Assembly: GCF_019218755.1 (NCBI RefSeq)
Contig: NZ_JAHUWZ010000010.1
Coordinates: 124,001 to 188,000, forward strand
Direction: 5' to 3'
Origin: Acidovorax sp. sif1233
GTDB lineage: Bacteria > Pseudomonadota > Gammaproteobacteria > Burkholderiales > Burkholderiaceae_C
Length of the DNA: 64,000 nucleotides
Under the pieces are notes generated by a model that had not been told where the DNA came from, did no database searches, and saw only the letters and a list, made by a program, of their open reading frames with translations. The stretch's first letter is position 1, and every line of letters starts with the position of its first letter. The position numbers and the translations under genes were made by a program. Below are positions 16,408 to 26,605 of this stretch, in pieces.

Positions 16408-17652
16408 ATGTACGACCGCAATATTCTTGTCGAACAAACCGACCCCGAGCTCTTTGCCGCCATCCAGGCTGAAAACGCCCGGCAAGAGCACCACATCGAG
16501 CTGATCGCCAGCGAGAACTACGCCTCCCCCGCGGTGATGTGGGCGCAGGGCACGCAGCTGACCAACAAGTACGCCGAAGGCTATCCCGGCAAGCGCTACT
16601 ACGGTGGCTGCGAGCACGTGGACGTGGCCGAGCAGCTGGCCATCGACCGCGTCAAGCAGATCTTCGGTGCCGAGGCCGCCAACGTGCAGCCCCACTGCGG
16701 CGCATCCGCCAACGAGGCCGTGTTCCTCGCGTTCCTCAAGCCCGGCGACACCATCATGGGCATGAGCCTGGCCGAAGGCGGCCACCTCACCCACGGCATG
16801 CCGCTGAACATGTCGGGCAAGTGGTTCAACGTGGTCTCCTACGGCCTCGATGCCAACGAAGCTCTGGACTACGACGCCATGGAGAAGAAGGCGCACGAAA
16901 CCCGCCCCAAGCTCATCATCGCCGGTGCCTCGGCCTACAGCCTGCACATCGACTTCGCACGCTTTGCCAAGGTGGCCAAGGACGTGGGCGCGATCTTCAT
17001 GGTGGACATGGCCCACTACGCCGGCCTGATCGCCGCGGGTGTGTACCCCAACCCCGTGCCGCATGCCGACGTGGTCACCAGCACCACGCACAAGAGCCTG
17101 CGCGGCCCCCGTGGCGGCATCATCCTGATGAAGGCCGAGCACGAGAAGGCCATCAACAGCGCCATCTTCCCCGGCCTGCAAGGCGGCCCGCTGATGCACG
17201 TGATCGCGGCCAAGGCCGTGGCCTTCAAGGAAGCGCTGCAGCCCGAGTTCAAGGCCTACCAGGAGCAGGTGGCCAAGAACGCCAAGGTGGTGGCCGAGAC
17301 ACTGACCGCGCGCGGCCTGCGCATCGTCTCCGGCGGCACGCAAAGCCACGTGATGCTGGTGGACCTGCGTGCCAAGGGCATCACGGGCAAGGAAGCCGAG
17401 GCTGTGCTGGGCGCCGCCCACATGACCATCAACAAGAACGCGATCCCCAACGACCCTGAAAAGCCGATGGTGACCAGCGGCGTGCGCATTGGCACCCCCG
17501 CCATGACCACGCGCGGCTTCAAGGAAGAAGAAGCGCGCATCACCGCCAACCTGATCGCCGATGTGCTGGACAACCCGCGCGACGAGGCCAACATCGCCGC
17601 CGTGCGCGCCAAGGTCAATGCGCTGACGGCCCGCTTCCCGGTCTACCGTTAA
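16408..17652 (+). CDS. glyA: Serine hydroxymethyltransferase
   Basis: PLP enzyme converting serine and tetrahydrofolate to glycine and 5,10-methylene-THF. 414 residues, the normal length. The PLP lysine is K229 in [13 protein letters not shown], the same number as in E. coli. The folate/PLP region SENYASPAV is near residue 37 and the [14 protein letters not shown] segment (here [11 protein letters not shown]) is near 310. The start at 16408 has AGGA 9 nt upstream and follows the ZTP riboswitch, so expression should rise when AICAR phosphates signal folate one-carbon shortage. nrdR follows after 21 bp, suggesting one operon. Confidence 0.98.
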   Translation: MYDRNILVEQTDPELFAAIQAENARQEHHIELIASENYASPAVMWAQGTQLTNKYAEGYPGKRYYGGCEHVDVAEQLAIDRVKQIFGAEAANVQPHCGASANEAVFLAFLKPGDTIMGMSLAEGGHLTHGMPLNMSGKWFNVVSYGLDANEALDYDAMEKKAHETRPKLIIAGASAYSLHIDFARFAKVAKDVGAIFMVDMAHYAGLIAAGVYPNPVPHADVVTSTTHKSLRGPRGGIILMKAEHEKAINSAIFPGLQGGPLMHVIAAKAVAFKEALQPEFKAYQEQVAKNAKVVAETLTARGLRIVSGGTQSHVMLVDLRAKGITGKEAEAVLGAAHMTINKNAIPNDPEKPMVTSGVRIGTPAMTTRGFKEEEARITANLIADVLDNPRDEANIAAVRAKVNALTARFPVYR

Positions 17653-17673
17653 CTTCACCGGTCAGCAGCCGCC

Positions 17674-18123
17674 ATGAAGTGCCCCTTCTGCAGCAACCTG
17701 GAAACGCAAGTCGTCGAAACGCGGGTGTCTGAAGATGGGGTGTTCATCCGCCGCCGCCGCCAGTGCGGCGCGTGCGACAAGCGCTTCACCACCTACGAAC
17801 GGCCGGAAGTGAGCTTCCCGGCCATCGTGAAGAAGGATGGCCGGCGCATCGAGTACGAACGCGCCAAGCTGCTCGCTTCCTTCAATCTGGCGCTGCGCAA
17901 GCGCCCGGTCAGCACGGACCAGATCGACAGCGCCATCGAGCGCATCGAGGAAAAGCTGCTCAACCTCGGCCAGCGCGAAGTGATCTCCAGCCGCATCGGC
18001 GAGCTGGTCATGCGCGAGCTCAAGAAGCTCGACAAGGTGGCCTACATCCGCTTTGCCAGCGTGTACCGCAGTTTCGAGGACATCGACGACTTCCGCGCGA
18101 TGGTGGACGAAGTGCGCAAATAA
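17674..18123 (+). CDS. nrdR: Transcriptional repressor NrdR
   Basis: Represses ribonucleotide reductase genes. 149 residues: an N-terminal zinc ribbon with Cys at 3, 6, 31 and 34 (CPFC...CGAC), then an ATP-cone domain (about 49-139, beginning [15 protein letters not shown]) that senses ATP/dATP. Length and motif spacing are canonical. Lies 21 bp after glyA on the same strand, an arrangement common in beta-proteobacteria. No nrd gene is in the window. Confidence 0.97.
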   Translation: MKCPFCSNLETQVVETRVSEDGVFIRRRRQCGACDKRFTTYERPEVSFPAIVKKDGRRIEYERAKLLASFNLALRKRPVSTDQIDSAIERIEEKLLNLGQREVISSRIGELVMRELKKLDKVAYIRFASVYRSFEDIDDFRAMVDEVRK

Positions 18124-18212
18124 CCGCCGCGGCGCCCACGGCCCGTTTGTTGCCGGGCTGGGCTGCCCACGCACCCGCCTCCAGCCAGGCCCAGCGGCCA
18201 CCTTGGCGATAC

Positions 18213-18267
18213 GCTATCAAAAATATAGCTTTCGGCGCTTGAAGTAAAAGCGCCAGAGGCTATTTTC
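18213..18267 (+). repeat. Dispersed intergenic repeat, copy 3
   Basis: Plus-strand copy and among the best preserved: GCTATCAAAAATATAGC, then GCGCTTGAAGTAAAAGCGC, then CAGAGGCTATTTTCA. It sits between the nrdR stop and the DMT transporter start, about 50 bp before the latter's ATG. Confidence 0.85.
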
Positions 18268-18316
18268 ATGGGCAAAACACCCCCCTGGTGCACAGAAACA
18301 CCGCGGCTGCCCGACA

Positions 18317-19219
18317 ATGCCTGCGGTGAAAACCCGCCACTTCCTGCAGCTGGTGCTGCTGTCGGCCCTCTGGGGCGCTTCGTTTCTCTTCATCCGCATC
18401 GCAAGCCCGCTGCTGGGGCCCAACGTGATGGCCGCCCTGCGCATCGGACTGGGCACACTGACCCTGGTCGCCATCATGCGGGCGGCCGGCGAGCCCTGGC
18501 CGTGGCGCCACTGGCGCGAGCTGTTCGGGCTGGGCACGCTCACCGTGGCGGTGCCGTTCCTGCTGTATGCCTGGGCAGCCTTGCACCTGCCGGCGGGCTA
18601 CAGCTCATTGCTCAACACGATGGCCGTTCCCTTCAGCGTGCTCGCGGCTGCGTGGATGAAGGAAGACACGCTGAGCCAGCGCAAGTGGCTGGGCTGCCTG
18701 TGCGGCTTCGCGGGCGTGGCCCTGATCGTGCAGCTCGGCCCGGTGGAGCCCACGCCGTCCCTGCTGGTCGCGGCACTGGCCTGCATCATCGCGTCGGCCT
18801 GCTACGGGGTCTCCACCACCTGGATGAAGCGAGCCACCACGCGCATGTCGCCCCTGTCGATCGCCGCAGGCATCCACGCCGCCGCGCTGGTGCTGCTGCT
18901 GCCGGGCGCCGCATGGAGCCTGCCCGAAGCCCGCTTCACCGCCGGGGCCGTGGCGGCGGTGGCGGTCATGGGCATCGCCACCTCGGGCCTGGCCTACTGG
19001 CTCAACCTGCGCGTGCTCGCCCAGGTATCCCCGGTGGCGGCGATGAGTTCCGCGTTCATGATCCCGCTGTTCGGGGTGGCCTGGGGGCATGTGTTCCTGG
19101 GCGAGGCCCTGGGCCCCGGCATGCTCTGGGGCGGAGCGCTCGTGCTGGTGGCCACCGGCCTGGTCACGGGCTTCAACCCGCTGCGCTGGCTGGGGGCACT
19201 GCGCCCGGGCAAGGAATAG
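18317..19219 (+). CDS. EamA/DMT-family transporter
   Basis: A 300-residue inner-membrane protein with about ten hydrophobic helices arranged as two EamA repeats (roughly residues 8-138 and 150-290). The family signature ALWGASFLFIRIA is at the first helix. Such exporters move amino acids or other metabolites; the substrate is not predictable here. Stands alone between nrdR and the convergent nucleotidase gene, and a repeat copy in its upstream gap may mark the end of the glyA-nrdR transcript. Confidence 0.9.
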   Translation: MPAVKTRHFLQLVLLSALWGASFLFIRIASPLLGPNVMAALRIGLGTLTLVAIMRAAGEPWPWRHWRELFGLGTLTVAVPFLLYAWAALHLPAGYSSLLNTMAVPFSVLAAAWMKEDTLSQRKWLGCLCGFAGVALIVQLGPVEPTPSLLVAALACIIASACYGVSTTWMKRATTRMSPLSIAAGIHAAALVLLLPGAAWSLPEARFTAGAVAAVAVMGIATSGLAYWLNLRVLAQVSPVAAMSSAFMIPLFGVAWGHVFLGEALGPGMLWGGALVLVATGLVTGFNPLRWLGALRPGKE

Positions 19220-19229
19220 CCGCCGCCGC

Positions 19230-21056
19230 TCAACGCACGGCGCGCGCGACGGACGTGATGCGGTTGGTAGCAGGCACGGCCACCGGACTCTGCGTGCGGA
19301 AATAGGCCTCCAGCGCGTCCAGGTCCAGCCCGCCCACCAGGCGGTCGCGCCCTTCGGTCAGCACGGTGAAGTTGTCTCCGCCGCTGTCGAGGTAGCTGCT
19401 CATCACCACGCGCACCGGCATGTCGTCGCGCAGCGCAGCACCCTGCAGCACCATCTGGCTGACGCGCTCGCCCGCCGGCCGGGACAGGTCGAACTGGTAG
19501 GCAAAGCCCGATGAGACCGACAGCACGCGGGGCCGCTGCACGGTGTTGCTGCCGCTGGCGAACTGCTGCTCCAGCACCGCCCTGATCTGCGCGCCCGTGA
19601 AGGTCTTCACGACCAGCTGGTTGCCAAAGGGCTGCACGGCAAACAGCTGCCCGTAGCGCACCAGGCCCTGCCCATCCGGCACCAGGTCGGCACGCAGCCC
19701 CCCCGGGTTCATGAAGGACAGCTGCGCCCCGCCCTGCTCCGGCGCGCGCGTGGCGTGGAGCTGCGCATCGGCGACCAGGTTGCCCAGGGCACTCTCCAGC
19801 GAGGGCGTCAGCACGCGGCGCAGGGCCGACACGGCCTGCCCCACCGGGCGCTGCGCCAGCGGTATGGCCGCCGCGCGGTAGGTGTCGACGATCTTTTGCA
19901 CCGCCGGATCGGCCGGGAAGGAAGGCACGGCCGAGGTCATGGGCACGTGTCCCTGGCTGCCGGTGAAGGCCTCTCCTTGCACGATGACGTTGCGCGCCGT
20001 CTTGCGCACCACGCGGCGCGTGCGGGTGTCCACACGCAGCTGGATGTCGGTGAGCAGCGTCCCATACTGGCCTGCACTGGTCAGGAGGAAGGGCCTGGCG
20101 GGATTCACACGGGCGTAGTCGCACACGTAGGCCTGGTGCGTGTGGCCGGAGACCACCACGTCCACCGCGGGGTCCAGGCGCTCCAGGATGGGGACGATGT
20201 CGCCGGAGAGGCCCGCGCAGCTGGTCTCCTGCACCCCGGCCGTGGTGCTGCCGCCTTCATGGATGACGACCGCGATCACGTCGGCGCCCTGCGCCTTGAG
20301 CTGGGGAATCAGGGCATTGGCCGTGGCCGCCTCGTCCTCGAAGCGCAGCCCGGCCACGCCCGAGGGGCTCACCATGGTGGGCGTGGCCTGGAGCGTGAGC
20401 CCGATGACGCCCAGCGTCACCGTGGTGCCACCCTGCGTGAAGCGCTTGAGCCCCGTCGCGGGCAGCAGTGTCCGCCCGTCCTCGACGCGCACCGTGTTCG
20501 CGGCCAGGAAGCCAAAGCGGGCGCCCTTGAATGGCTGGCTGATCTGGCAGGGCTGGCGCGCCGTGAACTTCTCGCAACCTCCCTGCTGCAGGCGCAGCAG
20601 CTCGCGCCAGCCGCGGTCGAACTCATGGTTGCCCACCGCGTTGAAGTCGATCTGCATCTCGTTGACGGCCTCGATGGTGGGCTCGTCCAGGAACAGCGAG
20701 GACACCAGCGGCGACGCACCGACCATGTCGCCGGCGGACACGACCGCGTGGTGCGGCCCCCGCGCCTTGAGGGCTGCGATGGCGCTCGCGAAGTACGCCA
20801 TCCCGCCCGCGGGCACCGCCACCGGTCCCGTGGGGCTTGGAACGGCATGCGCCATGCGGGGCGGCTCCATGTTGCCATGCAGGTCGTTGAAGCCGATGAG
20901 CGTGATGTCGATGTGCGCGGGTGCCGGATCGCCGGCCCATCGCGTGGCCGTGCCGCAGCCCGCTAGGAGGCCCCCGAGGACGCCCGCCGCCGCGAGCACC
21001 GCGCCGCCGCGCGCCCATCCTGAACCACGGAATGCCTGTGCCAACAACCTGCGCAT
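19230..21056 (-). CDS. Lipoprotein 5'-nucleotidase / metallophosphatase (UshA-like)
   Basis: 608 residues. A signal peptide ends in the lipobox GLLAGC, so the protein is probably lipid-anchored facing the periplasm. The calcineurin-like phosphatase domain (~45-330) has metal motifs NDLHGN, GDMVG, VGNHEFDRG and VSGHTHQAY. The C-terminal 5'-nucleotidase domain (~380-570) binds the nucleotide. Expected to hydrolyse 5'-nucleotides or related phosphates outside the cytoplasm. I chose the ATG at 21054-21056 because it opens the signal peptide; longer readings to 21218 add unlikely sequence. Convergent with the DMT gene. Confidence 0.9.
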   Translation of the reverse strand: MRRLLAQAFRGSGWARGGAVLAAAGVLGGLLAGCGTATRWAGDPAPAHIDITLIGFNDLHGNMEPPRMAHAVPSPTGPVAVPAGGMAYFASAIAALKARGPHHAVVSAGDMVGASPLVSSLFLDEPTIEAVNEMQIDFNAVGNHEFDRGWRELLRLQQGGCEKFTARQPCQISQPFKGARFGFLAANTVRVEDGRTLLPATGLKRFTQGGTTVTLGVIGLTLQATPTMVSPSGVAGLRFEDEAATANALIPQLKAQGADVIAVVIHEGGSTTAGVQETSCAGLSGDIVPILERLDPAVDVVVSGHTHQAYVCDYARVNPARPFLLTSAGQYGTLLTDIQLRVDTRTRRVVRKTARNVIVQGEAFTGSQGHVPMTSAVPSFPADPAVQKIVDTYRAAAIPLAQRPVGQAVSALRRVLTPSLESALGNLVADAQLHATRAPEQGGAQLSFMNPGGLRADLVPDGQGLVRYGQLFAVQPFGNQLVVKTFTGAQIRAVLEQQFASGSNTVQRPRVLSVSSGFAYQFDLSRPAGERVSQMVLQGAALRDDMPVRVVMSSYLDSGGDNFTVLTEGRDRLVGGLDLDALEAYFRTQSPVAVPATNRITSVARAVR

Positions 21057-21166
21057 GGAGAGTGCCTTGTCCAGTCCAGTAAAAAGGGCGCGCATCCCTG
21101 CACGCCCCGCAAACCACGGCGGCGAAGCGCCCGGGCCGGGCCCGGTGCGCTGTGCCATGCCGATTC

Positions 21167-22264
21167 CTACAGAAACGATGCCTGGATGGGCGGCACCGGC
21201 GGCACCACATCGCCACACTGCGCGCGGTGGCGCAGGGCATGGTCCATGACGACCAGCGCCAGCAGCGCCTCGGCGATGGGCGCAGCGCGGATGCCCACGC
21301 AGGGGTCGTGGCGGCCCTTGGTGACGACCTCGGTGCTCTTGCCGTGCACATCGATCGATTCGCGCGGGCTGATGATGGAGCTGGTGGGCTTGATCGCGAT
21401 GCTCACCTCCAGGTCCTGCCCGGTGCTGATGCCGCCCAGCACGCCGCCCGCGTTGTTCGTGCGAAAGCCCTGGGGCGTCATCGAATCGCCATGCATCGTG
21501 CCCCGGTGGGCCACGCTGGCAAAGCCCGCGCCGATCTCCACGCCCTTCACCGCGTTCAGGCCCATCATGGCGTGGGCGATGTCGGCATCGAGCTTGTCGT
21601 ACAGCGGCTCGCCCAGCCCCACGGGCACGCCGGTGGCCTGCACGCGGATGCGGGCACCGCAGGAATCACCGGCCTTGCGCAGGGCGTCCATGTAGTCCTC
21701 GTACTGCTGCACGTCGGCCACGGGGGCGAAGAAGGGATTGCTGCGCACGTGGTCCCAGCTCTCGAACGGGATGGACAGGTCGCCCAGCTGTGTCATGCAG
21801 GCGCGGAACTGCACGCCGTACCGCTGCGCAAGCCACTTCTTGGCCACGGCGCCAGCGGCCACCGTGGGCGCCGTCAGGCGGGCGGAAGACCGGCCTCCGC
21901 CGCGCGGGTCGCGGATGCCGTACTTGTGCCAGTAGGTGTAGTCGGCATGGCCGGGGCGAAAGCTCTCGGCGATGTTGCTGTAGTCCTTGCTGCGCTGGTC
22001 GGTGTTGCGGATCAGCAGCGCGATCGGCGTGCCGGTGGTCTTGCCCTCGTACACGCCCGACAGGATCTCCACCGCATCGGGCTCGTTGCGCTGGGTGACG
22101 TGGCGGCTGGTGCCGGGGCGGCGCCGGTCCAGGTCGGCCTGGATGTCGGCCTCGGCGAGCGCCATGCCGGGCGGACAGCCGTCGATCACGCAGCCAATGG
22201 CCGGGCCGTGGGATTCACCAAAGTTGGTGACTGCGAATAGGGATCCGAAAGTATTGCCGCTCAT
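21167..22264 (-). CDS. aroC: Chorismate synthase
   Basis: Last step of the shikimate pathway: 5-enolpyruvylshikimate 3-phosphate to chorismate, needing reduced FMN. The 365-residue product shows the family signatures [18 protein letters not shown] near residue 17, [16 protein letters not shown] near 48 and [14 protein letters not shown] near 125, plus [24 protein letters not shown] sequence near 330. Single gene here. The ATG is at 22262-22264. Divergent from the GGDEF-EAL gene. Confidence 0.98.
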   Translation of the reverse strand: MSGNTFGSLFAVTNFGESHGPAIGCVIDGCPPGMALAEADIQADLDRRRPGTSRHVTQRNEPDAVEILSGVYEGKTTGTPIALLIRNTDQRSKDYSNIAESFRPGHADYTYWHKYGIRDPRGGGRSSARLTAPTVAAGAVAKKWLAQRYGVQFRACMTQLGDLSIPFESWDHVRSNPFFAPVADVQQYEDYMDALRKAGDSCGARIRVQATGVPVGLGEPLYDKLDADIAHAMMGLNAVKGVEIGAGFASVAHRGTMHGDSMTPQGFRTNNAGGVLGGISTGQDLEVSIAIKPTSSIISPRESIDVHGKSTEVVTKGRHDPCVGIRAAPIAEALLALVVMDHALRHRAQCGDVVPPVPPIQASFL

Positions 22265-22444
22265 GGCGCGGGATTATCCCAGAGCGGCCGCACGGCCGCG
22301 CCTTGCCCCCGGAGTGATGGCCCGTGCCGTGCGCCAGGAGCCCGAAGGCGGGCCCTCCGTGCGGTGCGGATACCACGCGCCACCAACCTGCTTGGCATCG
22401 CGGGACGCGCTTGCTAGCATGGGTGGACGATCTTTGGGACAACC

Positions 22445-24679
22445 ATGCCCGTTTCAGCTCCGCACCTTCCAGGCTCCCCCTCCCCTTTGGACCGCCCACC
22501 GGCAGGCCTCCTGACAGACGCCCCGCTGCGCAGGGCCCTGGATGCGAGCGACAACGCCATCGTGATGAGCAACAGCGCCAGGCTCGTCGTGTACATCAAC
22601 GAGGGCTTCACCCGCCTGTTCGGGTTCAGGCCCCAGGAGGTGCTCGGGCGGCACCTGAGCGAAGTGCTGCTGGGCCCGCACTCCGACCCGGGGCTGCTCG
22701 CCGACATCCGCAGCGGCATGCACACCGAGGGCAGTTTCCACACCGAGACCCTGTTGTACAGCCGGGCCGGCGCGCCGCGCTGGGTGTCGATGATGATCAA
22801 TGCATCGGACGAGGCCTCGGGCGGGCCGGGCGGCAGCATCACCGTGCTGACGGACATCACGCTCACCAAGATGCACGAGGTGCTGCAAAAGCGGGTGCTC
22901 GAGGGCATGGTCAATGAACTGCCCCTGGCCGATCTGATGGCCCTCGTCTGCCACGAAGTGGAGCGCATCGCCCCCGAAGTCACCGCCTCCATCCTGGCCG
23001 TGGATGAACAAGGCCTGCTGCGCCCCCTGGCGGCACCGGGGCTTCCTCCCGCCATCTGCCAGGCGCTCGACGGCCTGCCCATCGGCCCCCGTGCGGGGTC
23101 GTGCGGCACCGCGGCCTTCAGGGGCATCCCCGTGGCGGTCAACGACATCGCCACCGACCCCTTGTGGGACGACTACCGCGCGCTGTTCGCACCCAGCGGC
23201 GTGCGCGCCTGCTGGTCCAGCCCGATCTGCGACCACACGGGCAAGGTGGTGGGCACCTTTGCGTTCTACTTTCGCGAGCCGCGCGGCCCGGATGCGCTGC
23301 ACTACCGGCTGGTGGGTGTATGCCTGCACCTGTGCGCGCTGGCCATCGAGCGCAATGCCACGCAGCAGCGCATTCACCGCCTCGCCTTTTTTGACGGGCT
23401 CACGGGCCTGCCCAACCGCGCGATGTTCCTCAGCAGCGCCGGGCGCACGCTGGCCGGCCTGCGGCAGGACGGCCGCCCCGGCGCGCTGCTGTTCGTCGAT
23501 CTGGACCGCTTCAAGCAGGTGAACGACACGCAGGGGCATGCCGCGGGCGACGCGCTGTTGTGCGAAGTGGCCAGGCGGCTGACGCAGTGCCTGCGAGCGC
23601 GGGACCTGATCGGCCGGCTGGCGGGCGACGAATTCGTGCTGCTGCTGTCCGAGTGCGCCACCGAGGAAGCGGTGCAGGCGGCGCACCGCATGCTGGAGGA
23701 AATGTCCCGGCCCATGGACATCCATGGACAGGCCCATGTCTGCCACGCCAGCATCGGCATCGCGATGTTTCCCGACGACGGCGACGCCATCGAGACGCTG
23801 CTGCGCCATGCCGACCAGGCGATGGCACAGGCCAAGAGCGATCACCGGCACAGCCTGCAATTGTTCAGCGCGGAGATGAACCGGCGCGCGCAGGAACGTG
23901 CAGCGCTGGAGCGCGCATTGCGCCAGGCCCTGGCCGAACGCCGCCTGACGCTGCACTACCAGCCCCAGGTGCTCGGCGAAGCGCCCGGCACACTGCACGG
24001 CGTGGAAGCCCTCGCGCGGTGGCGGCACCCCGAATGGGGCATGGTGCCGCCCAGCCGGTTCATCCCCGTGGCCGAAGAGTCCGGCCTGATTCACGAGCTG
24101 ACCCTGTGGCTGCTGGACGAGGCCTGTGCGCAGCTGTCGGCATGGCGCGCGGCGGGCCACCACGTGCCCTGCGTGGCGGTCAACCTGTCAGGGCGCAGCT
24201 TCCACCAGGCAGACCTTGCGCAGCAGGTGTGCGATGCGCTGCGGCGCCACGGGCTGCGCGCGGACGACGTGCTTCTGGAAATCACCGAGAGCGTCATGAT
24301 GGACGCGCGGCCCGTCACGCTGGCCAACATCGAGGCGCTGCACGGCAAGGGATTCCGGCTGTCGCTGGACGATTTCGGCACCGGCTATTCCAGCCTGAGC
24401 TACCTGCACCGCCTTCCCATTTCGGAGCTCAAGCTCGACATGGCCTTCGTGCAGGACCTCACCACCAGCCCCACCGCGCGGGCCCTCACGGTGTCGGTGC
24501 TCAGCATCGCCCACAGCCTGGGCATGGTGGTGGTGGCCGAAGGGGTGGAAACCACGGGCCAGCAGCAGTGGCTGCAGGCGCATGGGTGTCCCGTCATGCA
24601 GGGCTATCTGTTTGGCAAGCCGCTGCCACCGGACGAACTGGAGGCCTGGCTCTGCGCGCAGGCAGCGCGCCCGCGCTGA
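22445..24679 (+). CDS. PAS-GAF-GGDEF-EAL cyclic di-GMP protein with degenerate GGDEF
   Basis: 744 residues: PAS (~28-140), GAF (~160-300), GGDEF (~310-475), EAL (~490-740). The cyclase signature reads LAGDEF near 395, i.e. Ala in place of the first Gly, while the surrounding domain is otherwise intact. The EAL half looks catalytic: VEALARWRHP near 520, NLSGRSF, EITES, DDFGTGYSSLSYL and VAEGVET. Probable cyclic di-GMP phosphodiesterase with the GGDEF part as a regulatory GTP-binding module, an arrangement like E. coli DosP; AGDEF proteins can still be cyclases, so activity is open. The PAS and GAF ligands are unknown. Cytoplasmic, no membrane segments. Confidence 0.9.
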   Translation: MPVSAPHLPGSPSPLDRPPAGLLTDAPLRRALDASDNAIVMSNSARLVVYINEGFTRLFGFRPQEVLGRHLSEVLLGPHSDPGLLADIRSGMHTEGSFHTETLLYSRAGAPRWVSMMINASDEASGGPGGSITVLTDITLTKMHEVLQKRVLEGMVNELPLADLMALVCHEVERIAPEVTASILAVDEQGLLRPLAAPGLPPAICQALDGLPIGPRAGSCGTAAFRGIPVAVNDIATDPLWDDYRALFAPSGVRACWSSPICDHTGKVVGTFAFYFREPRGPDALHYRLVGVCLHLCALAIERNATQQRIHRLAFFDGLTGLPNRAMFLSSAGRTLAGLRQDGRPGALLFVDLDRFKQVNDTQGHAAGDALLCEVARRLTQCLRARDLIGRLAGDEFVLLLSECATEEAVQAAHRMLEEMSRPMDIHGQAHVCHASIGIAMFPDDGDAIETLLRHADQAMAQAKSDHRHSLQLFSAEMNRRAQERAALERALRQALAERRLTLHYQPQVLGEAPGTLHGVEALARWRHPEWGMVPPSRFIPVAEESGLIHELTLWLLDEACAQLSAWRAAGHHVPCVAVNLSGRSFHQADLAQQVCDALRRHGLRADDVLLEITESVMMDARPVTLANIEALHGKGFRLSLDDFGTGYSSLSYLHRLPISELKLDMAFVQDLTTSPTARALTVSVLSIAHSLGMVVVAEGVETTGQQQWLQAHGCPVMQGYLFGKPLPPDELEAWLCAQAARPR

Positions 24680-24702
24680 GCGCCGCCAGGGCGCGGCCGT
24701 GG

Positions 24703-25155
24703 TCAGCCGCCGCGGGCGTCGTCTTCCGGCCAGTCGCGGATGTAGGCCTTGAGCATCTTGTTCTCGAAGTTCTGGCTGTCCACCACGGCCTTGGCCACGT
24801 CGTAGAAGCTGATCACGCCCATGAGCATCTTGCGGTCCATCACCGGCATGTAGCGCGCATGGCGGTCCAGCATCATGCGGCGCACCTCGTCCATGTCGGT
24901 TTCGAGCGTGCAGGTCAGGGGTGCATCGTCCATGGCCGAGCGAACCTGCAGGGTGCCCACGCTGCCGCCATTCCTCACCACGGCCTGGATCACTTCGCGA
25001 AAGGTGAGCATGCCCACCAGATCGCCCAGCTCCATCACCACCAGCGAGCCGATGTCCCTGTCGGCCATCACATCCACGGCGCCCGCCAGCGGCTCGTCCG
25101 GCGTGACGGTGTAGAGGGTGTTCCCTTTGACGCGGAGGATGTCGCTGACTTTCAT
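24703..25155 (-). CDS. CBS-domain pair protein
   Basis: 150 residues consisting of two CBS domains (about 8-65 and 73-130), recognisable by the TPDEPLAGAVDVMADRDIGSLVV and ARYMPVMDRKMLMGVISFYD patterns. Such stand-alone pairs bind adenine nucleotides and act as energy or redox sensors in soluble form. No effector domain is fused. The C-terminus (WPEDDARGG) is polar. Convergent with the EAL protein and divergent from metY, so its role is not suggested by context. Confidence 0.9.
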   Translation of the reverse strand: MKVSDILRVKGNTLYTVTPDEPLAGAVDVMADRDIGSLVVMELGDLVGMLTFREVIQAVVRNGGSVGTLQVRSAMDDAPLTCTLETDMDEVRRMMLDRHARYMPVMDRKMLMGVISFYDVAKAVVDSQNFENKMLKAYIRDWPEDDARGG

Positions 25156-25266
25156 GGTTTCTGGGTCTCCAAGAGGGCGGGAAGAGCGCGGCAGGCGCTA
25201 GAGGCTGTTTCGCACCAAATATAGCCCACAATGCCCGGCTGAATTGACAACATGGGAGACACACAG

Positions 25267-26574
25267 ATGCCCGGCTACTCCGACCCCGGCTTTGACACGC
25301 TGGCCCTGCACGCGGGTGCAAGCCCCGACCCCGCCACCGGCGCGCGCGCGGTGCCCATCCACCTGACCACCTCTTTCGTCTTCGAGTCGAGCGACCATGC
25401 CGCGTCGCTGTTCAACCTGGAGCGTGGCGGCCACGTGTACAGCCGCATCAGCAACCCCACCAACGCCGTGCTGGAGCAGCGCGTGGCGGCGCTGGAAGGC
25501 GGCGTCGGCGCCATTGCCACCGCCAGCGGCCAGGCCGCGCTGCACCTGGCCGTGGCCACGCTGATGGGTGCCGGCAGCCACATCGTGGCCAGCACCGCGC
25601 TGTATGGCGGCTCGCAGAACCTGCTGCACTACACGCTCTCGCGCTTCGGCATCGAGACCACCTTCGTCAAGCCCGGCGACATCGACGCCTGGCGCGCCGC
25701 CGTGCGGCCCAACACCAAGCTGTTCTTTGGCGAGACGGTGGGCAACCCGGGCCTGGACGTGCTGGACATCCCCACCGTGAGCGCGATTGCGCACGAGGCC
25801 GGTGTGCCTCTGCTGGTGGACTCCACCCTGACCTCGCCCTGGCTCATCAGGCCGTTCGAGCATGGCGCCGATCTGGTCTACCACTCGGCCACCAAGTTCC
25901 TCTCGGGCCACGGCACCGTGGTGGGTGGCGTCGTGGTCGATGGCGGCAGCTTCGACTGGGACGGCCCCAGATCCGCCGGCAAGTTCGCCGAGCTGACCCG
26001 GCCCTACGACGGCTTTCACAACATGGTGTTCGCCGAAGAGAGCACCGTGGGCGCCTTCCTGCTGCGCGCGCGCCGCGAGGGCCTGCGCGACTTCGGCGCC
26101 TGCATGAGCCCGCACACGGCCTGGCTCATCCTGCAGGGCATCGAGACCCTGCCACTGCGCATGCAGCAGCACATGCGCAACACCGAAAAGGTGGTCGAAT
26201 TTCTGGCCGCTCAGCCCTTCGTGTCACGCGTGGGCCACCCCATGCTCGCATCCCACCCCAGCCACGCGCTGGCGCAAAAGCTGCTGCCGCGCGGCGCGGG
26301 CTCGGTGTTCAGCTTCGACCTCAAGGGCAACCGCGAACAGGGCAAAAAGTTCATCGAAACCCTCAAGGTCTTCAGCCACCTGGCCAACGTGGGCGACTGC
26401 CGCAGCCTGGTGATCCACCCGGCCAGCACCACGCATTTCCGGATGAGCGACGAGGCCCTGGCGGGTGCCGGCATCACGCAGGGCACGATCCGCCTGTCCA
26501 TCGGGCTGGAGGATGCCGACGACCTGATCGACGATTTGAAGCGCGCCCTCAAGGCCGCAGAGAAGGCCGCCTGA
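25267..26574 (+). CDS. metY: O-acetylhomoserine sulfhydrylase (O-acetylhomoserine aminocarboxypropyltransferase)
   Basis: PLP enzyme making homocysteine from O-acetylhomoserine and sulfide in methionine synthesis. 435 residues, the right length for the MetY branch of the Cys/Met-metabolism family. The N-terminal FDTLALHAGASPDPATGARA pattern is typical; the PLP lysine is K210 in HSATKFLSGHG; SRISNPTNAVLE and the C-terminal SIGLEDADDLIDDL are family motifs. I chose the ATG at 25267 because GGGAG (25254-25258) stands 8 nt before it; an ATG at 25252 overlaps that ribosome site and would add five residues. Confidence 0.95.
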   Translation: MPGYSDPGFDTLALHAGASPDPATGARAVPIHLTTSFVFESSDHAASLFNLERGGHVYSRISNPTNAVLEQRVAALEGGVGAIATASGQAALHLAVATLMGAGSHIVASTALYGGSQNLLHYTLSRFGIETTFVKPGDIDAWRAAVRPNTKLFFGETVGNPGLDVLDIPTVSAIAHEAGVPLLVDSTLTSPWLIRPFEHGADLVYHSATKFLSGHGTVVGGVVVDGGSFDWDGPRSAGKFAELTRPYDGFHNMVFAEESTVGAFLLRARREGLRDFGACMSPHTAWLILQGIETLPLRMQQHMRNTEKVVEFLAAQPFVSRVGHPMLASHPSHALAQKLLPRGAGSVFSFDLKGNREQGKKFIETLKVFSHLANVGDCRSLVIHPASTTHFRMSDEALAGAGITQGTIRLSIGLEDADDLIDDLKRALKAAEKAA

Positions 26575-26605
26575 AGGCCTGGGCCCGACCACGCCAGCCA
26601 CGCCG

